Shown: in pieces, positions 18,377 to 25,952 of the stretch
How positions within the stretch are numbered: position 1 is the first letter of the stretch
How the letters are laid out: each line of letters begins with the position of its first letter
DNA from: Kiritimatiellia bacterium
Lineage (GTDB): Bacteria; Verrucomicrobiota; Kiritimatiellia; CAIQIC01; Lenti-01
Assembly: GCA_017540905.1 (NCBI GenBank)
Contig: JAFYAC010000006.1
Location: 1 to 60,483 of the forward strand
Reading direction: 5' to 3'
DNA: 60,483 nt
Position numbers and translations under genes: made by a program
The notes under the pieces: generated by a model
The model's input: only the letters and a program-made list of their open reading frames with translations
The model's database searches: none
What the model was told of the DNA's origin: nothing

Positions 18377-18667
18377 ATGGTACCGCCGCTCCAGCCGCCC
18401 GACGGGGCCTTGACGCCGGAACGCCTACAGGAGGCCTACGCCGCGATGCGCCGCACGTTCGCCGCGAACCTCCGCCGCATCCGCAAGGAACGGGGATTCA
18501 AATGCTACGGCGCCGCCCTCGGGCTTGGGGTGTCCACCAGCACCTGGGGGCGCTGGGAGTCCGCCCAACGCTTTCCCACGCCCCCTCTCCTCGCTGGCAT
18601 CGCCCTCCTCCTCCAGACGCCGGTCGCCGACTTCTTCGCCGACATCCCTCCCGAGGAGCCAGAATGA
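18377..18667 (+). CDS. Small XRE-type helix-turn-helix protein
   Basis: 96 residues from an ATG behind AGGGGGCTGAG. The core FAANLRRIRKERGFKCYG, then LGVSTSTWGRWESAQRFP is a Cro/CI-type HTH, with LLAGIALLLQTPVADFFAD as the last helices. It is a likely transcriptional regulator of unknown target. A second XRE protein on the other strand lies 0.75 kb away, and the DGR begins 1.3 kb away; a link to either is only positional. Confidence 0.7.
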   Translation: MVPPLQPPDGALTPERLQEAYAAMRRTFAANLRRIRKERGFKCYGAALGLGVSTSTWGRWESAQRFPTPPLLAGIALLLQTPVADFFADIPPEEPE

Positions 18668-18824
18668 TGCCCGCCGTTTGCCTGGAGCGGTCCAAGAAAC
18701 AGTTCAGCTTCTGCTTGGCCTTCTTGAGTGGTGGGGCGAGCTCTCCGAGCGAGCCGTTCCAACCGTTTGAGCGGCTCGCACGGAGTGCTCGCCCCACCAA
18801 GGGGCCCATGCCACGGGGCCCTGA

Positions 18825-19346
18825 GGACGCGCAGAAGCGCGTCCCTCCCCGTGGAGAGCGCACCGGGAGGGTCGCGCTTCCGCGCGACCTTGTGGGAGAA
18901 CACGTCTGGGAAGCTACAGAAAAACGCAAGCCGCTGTAGGTTCCGGCTTGTTGCCACGGTGGCAACCCGAATGCATTGCGTTGGGGCCGAGCCAGCGCCA
19001 GTATGGCGCCATCAGACGGTGTTGGACATTCGGAACTTCAATCAAGTGAAACGGAAGGAACTACTTCATTGCCAACGAGCCGTGGAATGAAAATGCCGGA
19101 TAGAGCGGTTTCAAAAACAGTGTGGCCGAAAGCCGTTGTCCCACCAGCCATTTCCCACTGCGGACGCGCAGAAGCGCGTCCCTCCCCGTGGAGAGCGCAA
19201 CGGGAGGGTCGCGCTTCCGCGCGACCTTGTGGTGGAAAAACGGCTGGGAAGCTACAGAAAAACTTAAACCGCTCCAGAAATGAAAGATTTCGTGGGAGGG
19301 GCTCGAGTATCGAGGTGAAGGGCGGCGTGGGCTTGGTGTCCGGCCG
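18825..19346. repeat. Composite repeat block (modules C, H and D)
   Basis: Module C at 18825-18902 and again near 19155-19232 is a double hairpin (GGACGCG-CAGAAG-CGCGTCC and GGTCGCG-CTTC-CGCGACC types). Reversed copies are at 30608 and 37795. Module H at 18937-19110, with the palindrome TTGCCACGGTGGCAA, matches 27095-27262. Module D follows at 19276-19346. The whole 755-base stretch 18668-19422 contains no supportable gene. Confidence 0.7.
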
Positions 19347-19422
19347 CGCGACGAAAGGAGGTATTTCGAAAGAGGAAGGCGAAGGACGGATGGAACGCGG
19401 CTGGTTGGCGGGCCTTGGTGGG

Positions 19423-19662
19423 TCAAGCCCTGTCCAGGGGGATCCCCGGCACAAGGTCGGCGGGTTGGCAGCCGAAGGCGCGGCACAGTTTCACCAGCGT
19501 CTCCAGCGTGATGTTCTGCTGCCCGCGCTCGATCAGGCCCACGTAGTTGCGGTGTACGTCCAGACGCTCCGCAAACGCTTCCTGGGAAAGCTTCATCGCT
19601 TTCCGGCGCTGGCGGACGGCTTTGCCGAGCTGCAATCTGAAATCTTGGATGACCCGCTCCAT
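19423..19662 (-). CDS. XRE-family repressor-like regulator
   Basis: 79 residues from the ATG at 19662; an ATG at 19668 or a TTG at 19698 is also possible. Classic Cro/CI HTH: LGKAVRQRRKAMKLSQEAF, AERLDVHRNYVGLIERGQQN, then LVKLCRAFGCQPADLV. Upstream lies the perfect inverted repeat ACACTA-AAA-TAGTGT, a natural autoregulatory operator. It is divergent from the DGR target gene, so the protein might also act on that side; this is inference. Confidence 0.75.
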   Translation of the reverse strand: MERVIQDFRLQLGKAVRQRRKAMKLSQEAFAERLDVHRNYVGLIERGQQNITLETLVKLCRAFGCQPADLVPGIPLDRA

Positions 19663-19704
19663 TGGCATGGACGGAGTGTGGAACGGGGCGCCCGGCAATT
19701 CTAC

Positions 19705-19719
19705 ACACTAAAATAGTGT
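19705..19719. promoter_or_regulatory. Operator-like inverted repeat
   Basis: Perfect 6-bp arms (ACACTA / TAGTGT) around AAA, 43 bases upstream of the XRE gene start and inside an AT-rich pocket of a GC-rich region. It could be bound by the XRE protein. Confidence 0.55.
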
Positions 19720-19887
19720 ATTTTTGCTTGCCGAGGGGCTGGCCGGAATCTATCTTCCCGTGTGTCGCCTCACTTTGGCCTGCCGCCGGATGGGGCGGAA
19801 ATGGAACGGAAAATCGTGAAAGTCTGCCTTTGCCATTCCAAACCGCGCGAACCCCGAACGGGGGACGGGCCGCAGCGACGACAATAT

Positions 19888-19955
19888 TTCCCGGGGGGAG
19901 GTGAAAGATTGGCGGGAGGGACGCGAGTATTGGAGGGAAGGGCGGATGGAGTGCA
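19888..19955. repeat. Partial module-D copy before the DGR target
   Basis: GAGGTGAAAGATTGGCGGGAGG...CGAGTATTGGAGGGAAGGGCGG. It ends about 50 bases before the ATG of the target gene. No clear sigma-70 promoter was found between 19720 and 20007. Confidence 0.6.
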
Positions 19956-20007
19956 GACCCCATCCTGGCACAATGGTTTAAAAATCCAAACAAACAGGAG
20001 ACAATCC

Positions 20008-21351
20008 ATGGAAAATGAAACTCAAGGACAAGCGACACCTCCGGCAATCAATCCCAAGAAACCCGGCATCTTCGGAAAAATCGGAGCGCTCTGGAAGAGC
20101 GGCATCAAAGGCAAGGCCATCTGCATCGTCGGCGTGCTGGTGATTCTGGGAATCATCGGATCGTGCGGCGACGACGAGGAGAGCGGAGGAGGCGGCGGAA
20201 GCGACTGGAAATACACCGGGGAGTATTTCGACAGCGTGTTCTCCGGTTTTCCAAAGGACGAAGGGGTCATTTACCAACATTTTCCACGTGATGTCATCTT
20301 CCTCGGGAAGGTGCTTATACCCATCAAGGTCATGCAAGCCACGAAGAAAGGCAACTTGGTTGAACTCGGAGACAACGATCGGGTCATCTGGGTGGAGACG
20401 AAAAGACGCTACGAGGACGACGAGCCGCTGGATGAGGGATACTACATCCGCCGCGGTTCCATGGAATATGAAACCGCGCTCGGAGCCGAAAAACGGGTGC
20501 CGCGCTACGTCGAAGTGACCAGCAAAGGCATTTTGGCAAAAATCCAGAAGCAAATCGAGGAAGAGAAAGCGGCTGCGGCAGCAAAAGCAAAGGCCGAGGC
20601 GGAAGCGAAAGCGGAAGCCGAGGCGGCCATGGCGAAAGCGAAAGCGGAAATCGAGGCCATGCAGACCGGGTCGCGACCTGGCGAGACAAAGACCATCACG
20701 TTGCCCGGAGGCGTGACGCTGGAGATGGTGTGGTGCCCGCCGGGAACGTTCACGATGGGAAGCAACGATGGCGATTCTGACGAGCGGCCGGTGCATCAAG
20801 TGACCTTGACGAAGGGCTTCTGGATTGGGAAAACGGAAGTGACGCAGGCGCAATGGAAGAGCGTGATGGGGAACAATCCGTCGGACCACGAGGGGGACGA
20901 CCTGCCGGTGGAATGCGTGAGTTGGGACGATTGCATGGAGTTTTGCAAGAAAACGGGCTTGGAGTTGCCGACGGAAGCCCAGTGGGAGTACGCGTGCCGT
21001 GCGGGAAGCACGGGGCCGTACGCGGGAACGGGGAACTTGGATGACATGGGGTGGTATGGCGGCAACAGCGGACGCCAGACGCATCCGGTGGGGACGAAGC
21101 AACCCAATGCGTGGGGACTCTACGACATGCACGGGAACGTGTGGGAATGGTGCGCGGATTGGTACGGTGACTACCCCAGCGGGGCTGTGACGGATCCGAA
21201 GGGGGGTTCGTCCGGGTCGTACCGCGTGGGACGGGGCGGGAGCTGGTACGACGACGCGGCCTACTGCCGCTCGGCGTCCCGCAGCTACAACTACCCGTCC
21301 TACCGGGACAACAGCCTGGGCTTCCGCCTCTCCAGGACCCTGTCGGAATGA
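20008..21351 (+). CDS. DGR target: anchored FGE/C-type-lectin-fold variable protein
   Basis: 447 residues from the ATG at 20008 behind CAGGAG. The Lys-rich N-terminus precedes a hydrophobic stretch (AICIVGVLVILGIIG, 37-51) ending in I-G-S-C53, which could be a transmembrane anchor or a lipobox. A charged region and an Ala/Lys/Glu coiled coil (about 170-215) follow. Then comes a formylglycine-generating-enzyme (SUMF1, PF03781) domain from about 227: MVWCPPGTFTMGS, IGKTEVTQAQW, LPTEAQWEYACRAG, WGLYDMHGNVWEW, and the closing GRGGSW...LGFRLSR. The last 45 residues are the variable repeat. FGE/CLec folds are the standard DGR scaffold for ligand binding. Export and surface display are inferred from the anchor and positive-inside charge. 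Confidence 0.92.
   Translation: MENETQGQATPPAINPKKPGIFGKIGALWKSGIKGKAICIVGVLVILGIIGSCGDDEESGGGGGSDWKYTGEYFDSVFSGFPKDEGVIYQHFPRDVIFLGKVLIPIKVMQATKKGNLVELGDNDRVIWVETKRRYEDDEPLDEGYYIRRGSMEYETALGAEKRVPRYVEVTSKGILAKIQKQIEEEKAAAAAKAKAEAEAKAEAEAAMAKAKAEIEAMQTGSRPGETKTITLPGGVTLEMVWCPPGTFTMGSNDGDSDERPVHQVTLTKGFWIGKTEVTQAQWKSVMGNNPSDHEGDDLPVECVSWDDCMEFCKKTGLELPTEAQWEYACRAGSTGPYAGTGNLDDMGWYGGNSGRQTHPVGTKQPNAWGLYDMHGNVWEWCADWYGDYPSGAVTDPKGGSSGSYRVGRGGSWYDDAAYCRSASRSYNYPSYRDNSLGFRLSRTLSE
21207..21335 (+). repeat. DGR variable repeat (VR)
   Basis: 129 bp that align without gaps to 23118-23246. There are 14 differences, all where the template has A: A-to-T at 21220, 21247, 21262, 21277, 21286, 21292, 21301; A-to-G at 21229, 21230, 21250, 21284, 21307, 21314; A-to-C at 21278. 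They change target residues 405, 408, 414, 415, 419, 424, 426, 427, 429, 432, 434 and 436. The last 21 bp (21315-21335) are identical and nearly A-free, the likely homing-initiation (IMH) zone. Confidence 0.95.
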
Positions 21352-21380
21352 AAACAAGTATGAACAACAAACAACCAAAG

Positions 21381-21480
21381 CGCGCGCGGTAGCGCGCGGG
21401 GCCGCCTGAGCCCCGCCGCGCCGCCGCGGCAGCGGCGCGCGCGGCGGGGCGAAGGCGGCCCGAAGGGCCGAAAATTTTCC
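21381..21480 (+). terminator. Hairpin cluster after the VR gene
   Basis: Three stems lie in 100 bases: CGCGCGC-GGTA-GCGCGCG at 21381-21398, a long GC-rich imperfect stem at 21410-21450 (GCCCCGCCGCGCCGC against GCGGCGCG...CGGCGGGGC), and GGCCC-GAA-GGGCC at 21457-21469 followed by GAAAATTTT. They could terminate the target transcript. Some DGRs also use a hairpin or cruciform just downstream of VR for efficient homing. Confidence 0.5.
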
Positions 21481-21493
21481 GACACACAACGCC

Positions 21494-22057
21494 ATGCAAA
21501 TCCGGGTCATCACGATGCGCTACAGCGAAGGCCTCCAAGGCTTCAGCGAGGACGCTTTGCGGCGGGCGACGTTCGGGCGGGAGGTGCTGGCGGTGCAGGA
21601 ACACTTCTTCACGTATGGCAACGTGCCGCATCTGGCGTTGGTGCTGACCTTGGGGGACGTGCCGGGGGAAGCGACGGGGAGCGGGGGCTTCAAGCCGCGC
21701 GACCCGAACGCCCCGAACCCGGAGGAAACCCTGCCGGAAGAGTGCCGCGGCATCTATCGCTCTCTCAAGGCGTGGCGCAACGAGACGGCGAAGGCGGAGG
21801 GCCGTCCGGCGTACGCGATTGCGCGGAACGCGCAACTGGCGGAACTGGTGCGTGCGGCACCGAAGACGCTCGCCGCTCTCAAGGAGATTCCGGGCTTCGG
21901 GGATGGTTTTTGCGAAAAGTACGGGAAGGCGGTGCTTTCGATGCTGGCGGAGGTCCCGGCAGGGGATGGTGGGAATAATGAGGGAGGGAGATGTGGGGGG
22001 GATGGAGTGGACTCCCCCGCGGGCGGGCCGCCCGCGCCCCCGGAAGAGGTGCCATGA
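21494..22057 (+). CDS. HRDC-domain DGR accessory protein
   Basis: 187 residues. The middle (about 80-153) is an HRDC domain: YRSLKAWRNETAKAEGRPAY, AIARNAQLAELV, then LAALKEIPGFGDGFCEKYG. HRDC domains bind nucleic acid, and HRDC proteins are one of the known accessory types in DGRs that lack Avd. The N-terminal 70 residues (MQIRVITMRYSEGLQGF...) are not recognised. The Gly/Pro-rich tail after 155 looks disordered. It overlaps the RT gene by an ATGA (22054-22057), so the two are translationally coupled. Confidence 0.85.
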   Translation: MQIRVITMRYSEGLQGFSEDALRRATFGREVLAVQEHFFTYGNVPHLALVLTLGDVPGEATGSGGFKPRDPNAPNPEETLPEECRGIYRSLKAWRNETAKAEGRPAYAIARNAQLAELVRAAPKTLAALKEIPGFGDGFCEKYGKAVLSMLAEVPAGDGGNNEGGRCGGDGVDSPAGGPPAPPEEVP

Positions 22058-23412
22058 GGTCTTACGGCGGGCTTTGGGAGCGGATCGTCTCGGAGGAAAA
22101 CCTCCGGGCGGCGTGGAAGCGCGTGCGGCGGGGGCACGTGCGGTCGCCGGAGGTGCTGGCGTATGGCGGGGCGGTGGAGGCCAATTTGGCGGGATTGCGG
22201 GAAGCGTTGCTGGGCGGGACTTGGCGGCCCGGTGCGTTCCGGCAATTCAAGATCCGGGACCCGAAGCCGCGCGTGATTTCCTGCGCCCCGGTCGGAGACC
22301 GGGTGGTGCACCACGCGCTTTGCGGGGTGGTGGCCCCGTTGCTGGAAAAGGGCTTCATCGCCCGCTCGTTCGCCTGCCGCGAGGGCAAGGGGGCGCACCG
22401 GGCCTGCCGTCTCGCGCGGGAAGAGGCGAAACGGCACGGGTGGTTTCTCAAGATGGACGTGCGGCGCTATTTCGACAGCATTCCGCACGGGCGGCTGCTG
22501 GACGTGTTGCTCCCGAAGTTCCGCGAGAGTCGGGTGCGCGATTTGGTGGAGCGCATCGTGCGCCATCCGGTTCCAGGGCTTCCGGAGGGGTTCGGGCTGC
22601 CCATCGGGAACCTGACGAGCCAGTGGTTCGCGAATGCATATCTGGACGGGCTGGACCACCTGCTGGCGGAAGGGGGAGGGCGGTCGTCCCCGGCCGCCGC
22701 GGCGCGCGGGGACGCGCGCCCTCCCGCCGTGCCGCCGCTGGGGGCGGGCTATTTGCGCTACATGGACGACATGCTGGTTTTCGCGGATTCCAAGGCCGCG
22801 TGCTGGGCGGTCCGCGACGCCGCCAGCGAGTGGCTTGTTCGGGAACGGGGGCTGGTGCTGAAAGACGAGGCGACCATCGTCGCGCCGGTGACGGAAGGGG
22901 TGCCGTTCCTGGGGTTGCGCATCTTCCCCGGAGCGTGGCGCTTGCGGAGATCGCGTTTCGTGCGGACGCGCCGGAAGGCGGCGGGGCGCGTCGCCGCCTT
23001 CGGGGCAGGGCGCATTGGCGGGGGGCGGCTCGCGCAGTCGCTGGCGTCGGCGGACGGGGCGGCCCGCTGGTTCGGATTCAAGGGGATTTTGAACAACGTG
23101 GCAGCGGGAGAAGGGGCTTCGTCCGGGTCGAACCGCGTGAAACGGGGCGGGAGCTGGAACAACGACGCGGCCAACTGCCGCTCGGCGAACCGCAACAACA
23201 ACAACCCGTCCAACCGGAACAACAACCTGGGCTTCCGCCTCTCCAGCATCCGGCCGGGGAAATCCCCCCCGCCTCCGACAGGATCCCATCCCGCCACGCC
23301 CGCGCCCCGCGACGTCGGGGACGAACATGCCAGACCCCGCGCGGCCAGTAGCGGAAGCGAACGCCGCGGCGGGGGAGTTTTCCGGGAAATGGAAGAGGAG
23401 CGCAAAATATGA
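22054..23412 (+). CDS. DGR reverse transcriptase with TR-encoded C-terminus
   Basis: 452 residues. Motifs in order: FKIRDPKPRVIS, RSFACREGKGAHRA, WFLKMDVRRYFDSI, LPIGNLTSQWFANAYLDGLD (182 on; the G-N-L-T-S-Q form is the DGR signature in place of the usual QG motif), YLRYMDDMLVF (catalytic YMDD at 236-239) and a motif-6-like FLGLRIFPG. Residues 356-398 are the translated template repeat (GGSWNNDAANCRSANRNNNN...), followed by a 54-residue Pro/Gly/Arg-rich tail. RT makes adenine-mutated cDNA from TR RNA. The start is fixed by the ATGA overlap with the HRDC gene; the stop overlaps the next gene the same way. Confidence 0.95.
   Translation: MRSYGGLWERIVSEENLRAAWKRVRRGHVRSPEVLAYGGAVEANLAGLREALLGGTWRPGAFRQFKIRDPKPRVISCAPVGDRVVHHALCGVVAPLLEKGFIARSFACREGKGAHRACRLAREEAKRHGWFLKMDVRRYFDSIPHGRLLDVLLPKFRESRVRDLVERIVRHPVPGLPEGFGLPIGNLTSQWFANAYLDGLDHLLAEGGGRSSPAAAARGDARPPAVPPLGAGYLRYMDDMLVFADSKAACWAVRDAASEWLVRERGLVLKDEATIVAPVTEGVPFLGLRIFPGAWRLRRSRFVRTRRKAAGRVAAFGAGRIGGGRLAQSLASADGAARWFGFKGILNNVAAGEGASSGSNRVKRGGSWNNDAANCRSANRNNNNPSNRNNNLGFRLSSIRPGKSPPPPTGSHPATPAPRDVGDEHARPRAASSGSERRGGGVFREMEEERKI
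23118..23246 (+). repeat. DGR template repeat (TR)
   Basis: 129 bp with 32 adenines, 14 of which are changed in the VR; no non-adenine position differs. Homology ends sharply on both sides (C versus G at 23117; divergence after 23246). Fourteen codons are AAC (13) or AAA (1) in the VR frame. AAC codons can mutate to 15 amino acids but never to a stop. The repeat lies inside the RT gene and is read there in the same frame as in the target. Confidence 0.95.
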
Positions 23413-23927
23413 CTGATGAAGAATTGAAGAGAACCATTAAAGAAATAGAAAAAGCGATTCTTGAACGCATAAAAAATTGGAGTATGCCATTCTCCGAGTG
23501 GACGCTCGAACGCAAGGAGAAAACCTCCTCCGGGGATTACATCGTGACGTTTTCGGGGCACTGGAAACGCGAACCCAGCAAGGCAATCCATGCCATTGGC
23601 GATGTGCTGATCCGTTTGCTCTTGGCCGGGGGGCTTGTGTTCGCGGCAAACAAGTTGTGTGGCAGCATAAAGCCCTGTCTTGAGCATGAACGCGCCCTTT
23701 CGGCACGCAACGAGCGATTGGAAGAGATTGGAACAAAGATAGAGGCGGGATTTTCCAATTTGTCCGACAAGAATGAAGAAGTCGCGGGTGCCGTCCGAGA
23801 ATGCGGGGATGGTTTGAAACAACTGTCCGCAACCGACAACGGACCTCGTGGAGTCATGGAGGTGGGGTTGTTCATGTATCCATGCCGACGGGGATGGCAT
23901 CCATACTGCCTCGGGAGGAATGAATGA
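23409..23927 (+). CDS. Single-pass membrane protein coupled to the DGR RT
   Basis: 172 residues, family not recognised. A soluble N-terminal part (KRTIKEIEKAILERIKNW...) is followed by one predicted membrane helix (about 60-80: VLIRLLLAGGLVFAANKL). A coiled-coil-like stretch comes next (ERALSARNERLEEIGTKIEAG), then a Cys-containing tail. The start overlaps the RT stop (ATGA at 23409-23412), and the stop overlaps the next gene. This implies coordinated production with the RT. Local sequence is more AT-rich than the RT gene, so it may have a separate origin. Confidence 0.75.
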   Translation: MTDEELKRTIKEIEKAILERIKNWSMPFSEWTLERKEKTSSGDYIVTFSGHWKREPSKAIHAIGDVLIRLLLAGGLVFAANKLCGSIKPCLEHERALSARNERLEEIGTKIEAGFSNLSDKNEEVAGAVRECGDGLKQLSATDNGPRGVMEVGLFMYPCRRGWHPYCLGRNE

Positions 23928-24610
23928 CCGGCCAGACCCAATCGAACGGGAAGGCTCCTGAAGACACGGAGATTGCCCTGGTGTCCATCTACAAGGGTTT
24001 TTGGAAATGCCGGGATCTGGAAATCAAGATGCTGTGGACGCGGCTGACGATGCTCGGTACATTCATGGCATTGACCTACACTGGCTATGGCGTGTTTCTC
24101 ATGAAGATTGGCGACAAGATGCCGGACTGGAACGTGTTCCATCTCCTAGCCGTGGGCATGGGGTGTTTCGGGATGCTGTTTTCCGCATTGTGGATCATGA
24201 TGGCGAAGGGGTCGAAGGCGTGGTTTGAGCAATACGAGGCGGCGCTCAAGTATTTCCAGAAGGCGCACAGGGACATCTTCGAGCAGAAAGAAGGGGAAGA
24301 AGTGGTCCTTTCGTACCTGAATTTCGACAATCACAAGGTTGCCGCCGAGCGCGAGCCGGTGGATTCTTCGCTTTTCACGGTCAAGGCGGGGCGGTTTTCG
24401 GTCTCCAAGATTCCAATCGTGATGGGGCAGATCTCCCTGGGGGGGTGGGGGCTTGTGGTGGCGGGGCATTTCTGGTGCCTGGTCGCGGGGGAGAAGTACA
24501 TGAGGGCGGTGGTGGGACATTTGGGTGTGCAAATCGCGGTCGTGGCGGTGTTGGGAACGCTTTTCACGATCTCGACAATGTGCCGCAAGGCACGGAGCGG
24601 CTTTCTATGA
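23924..24610 (+). CDS. Multi-pass membrane protein, last gene of the DGR unit
   Basis: 228 residues. Two membrane helices lie in the first half (about 38-60, LGTFMALTYTGYGVFLM; and 72-95, LLAVGMGCFGMLFSALWIMM). A cytoplasmic-looking section with WFEQYEAALKYFQKAHRDIF follows, then two C-terminal helices (about 168-188 and 198-218). The layout (paired helices, then a W...YE helix) recalls small RipA-like octameric membrane proteins, but that is only a topological resemblance. It overlaps the preceding gene by an ATGA. Its role in the retroelement is unknown. Confidence 0.75.
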   Translation: MTGQTQSNGKAPEDTEIALVSIYKGFWKCRDLEIKMLWTRLTMLGTFMALTYTGYGVFLMKIGDKMPDWNVFHLLAVGMGCFGMLFSALWIMMAKGSKAWFEQYEAALKYFQKAHRDIFEQKEGEEVVLSYLNFDNHKVAAEREPVDSSLFTVKAGRFSVSKIPIVMGQISLGGWGLVVAGHFWCLVAGEKYMRAVVGHLGVQIAVVAVLGTLFTISTMCRKARSGFL

Positions 24611-24709
24611 TGGAGAAAAAGAGGCCAGGCCCCAAGTGCCCGCCCGCATTCCCTTCCGCCCTCCATCCGCGAGGGCGCGGCAGGATGCCGAAGCGCCCTT
24701 CGGGCGCAG

Positions 24710-25345
24710 TGACAAGTGAACAGTGACAAGTGACAAGATGAGGTGCGGCCTGGCGACCGCGCATCCTCACACCGGCGCGGCGGGATGCCGCACCCCCTGG
24801 AAGGAGGGGCACCGGTGGAGTGAGATTACAGAAAACATTGGCATTTTCCCTTGTTTTGTGTGTTGAGGGGGGATACGACGGGGGAGGTGCCAGATATTTC
24901 CCTTTCGTTCCGTGCGGCACCCAATGCGGTGGGTTATGTCCGGGAGAAGCGGGCGGGCCGCCCGCGCTCCGACAGTTTTCCATGTCCGCGGAGCGGTTTT
25001 CACGCTTTCCATGTAGCTTTCTCTCCCTTCCATCCATTCGCGTCCGCGAAGCGGCATTCGAGCCATTCATGTAGCTTCTCTCCTCCCGCTCTCCTCCCTC
25101 GTTCCTCCCGCAATGTGTCCGCCCGCAGGGCGCGCCGCCCACTTGTCACCCGCCACTTGTCACTGCGATCCCATCCGCGGTCCAAGCGCGTTCCCGTCCG
25201 CGACGCGGTTTTCATGCTTTTCAATGCAGACATCCCTCCCGCACTCCCAGCCATCGAAGTCCGCGCAACGGCATTCGGGATATTCTTGTCGATTCCCTCC
25301 TCCCGCCACCCTCCCGTTTTCCTCCCGCGGGACTCCACGATCGGA
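24710..25345. repeat. Module-B fragment followed by module-A array
   Basis: A short module B at about 24715-24860 lacks the second hairpin arm and ends in GAAAACATTGGCATTTTC. Module-A submodules start at about 24978, 25034, the core 25140-25243, and 25255. The gap 24611-25375 has no gene. These repeats separate the DGR from the AbiE pair. Confidence 0.75.
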
Positions 25346-25375
25346 TGACCGTGTCCGGGAAAACGCACAGCCGTA

Positions 25376-25405
25376 TTGACGGAATGCTTTCATTATTGAT
25401 AGTGT
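25376..25405 (+). promoter_or_regulatory. Promoter with predicted start at the ATG (AbiE pair)
   Basis: TTGACG at 25376-25381, an 18-base spacer and TAGTGT at 25400-25405. The ATG at 25413 is 7 bases later, as in the ATPase promoters. Confidence 0.4.
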
Positions 25406-25412
25406 TCCGGCA

Positions 25413-25952
25413 ATGACAGCTTACCAAACCATCTACGAAGATTCCATCGATCGGCACGGGCTCGTGACGACCGCCCGGGCGCGGGAGTTGGGGCTTGCGC
25501 CCAACACGCTCGCGTTGCTGGCCCACCGGGGGCGGCTTGTACACGTCGGGAGAGGTGTTTACCGGCTGGCCGTGCCCCTGCCGTTTGCCGGGGAAATCCC
25601 GGCGTATGCGCTCGCCGTGGAGCAGGTTGGAACGGATGCCGTCTTGTGGGGCGAATCCGTCTTGGCGATGCTCGGACTTTTGGCGGCTTCCGACCCCTCC
25701 CGCATCCACGTGGGCTTGCCGGGGCGTCTCCGCCGATGCGTTCCCGAAGGCATCGTGGTGCATCCGTTCCCCGTGGATGCTGCCGTGGCGGAATACGAAG
25801 GCGTTCGCGCCCAACCGGTGGCCGATGCCCTTCTCGCATGCCGTGGGGCTGTCATGCCCGACCGCCTCCTCGGCGCGGCGAAAAAGGCGCGGGAACAAGG
25901 TTACTTGACCGGGCGGGAATACGCCGCCGCGAGAAAGGCCGTGACGCCATGA
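25413..25952 (+). CDS. Type IV antitoxin, AbiEi family
   Basis: 179 residues. The N-terminal winged helix (RHGLVTTARARELGLAPNTLA, then RGRLVHVGRGVYRL) is the AbiEi DNA-binding domain. The C-terminal domain includes VLWGESVLAMLGL and RAQPVADALLACRG. AbiEi antitoxins repress their own promoter and counter AbiEii without direct binding. The ATGA overlap with the next gene supports the pair. Confidence 0.85.
   Translation: MTAYQTIYEDSIDRHGLVTTARARELGLAPNTLALLAHRGRLVHVGRGVYRLAVPLPFAGEIPAYALAVEQVGTDAVLWGESVLAMLGLLAASDPSRIHVGLPGRLRRCVPEGIVVHPFPVDAAVAEYEGVRAQPVADALLACRGAVMPDRLLGAAKKAREQGYLTGREYAAARKAVTP

Noticed and set aside
19955-20007. Sigma-54 promoter (TGGCACAATGGTTTAAA) before the DGR target
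   Set aside because: The TGGCAC half is present, but the required TGC-type -12 element is not.
23118-23412. RT C-terminus as a second FGE-domain fusion
   Set aside because: Only the last 43 residues of the FGE fold are present, Asn-rich at the variable sites. The DNA pattern shows it is the template repeat rather than a functional domain.
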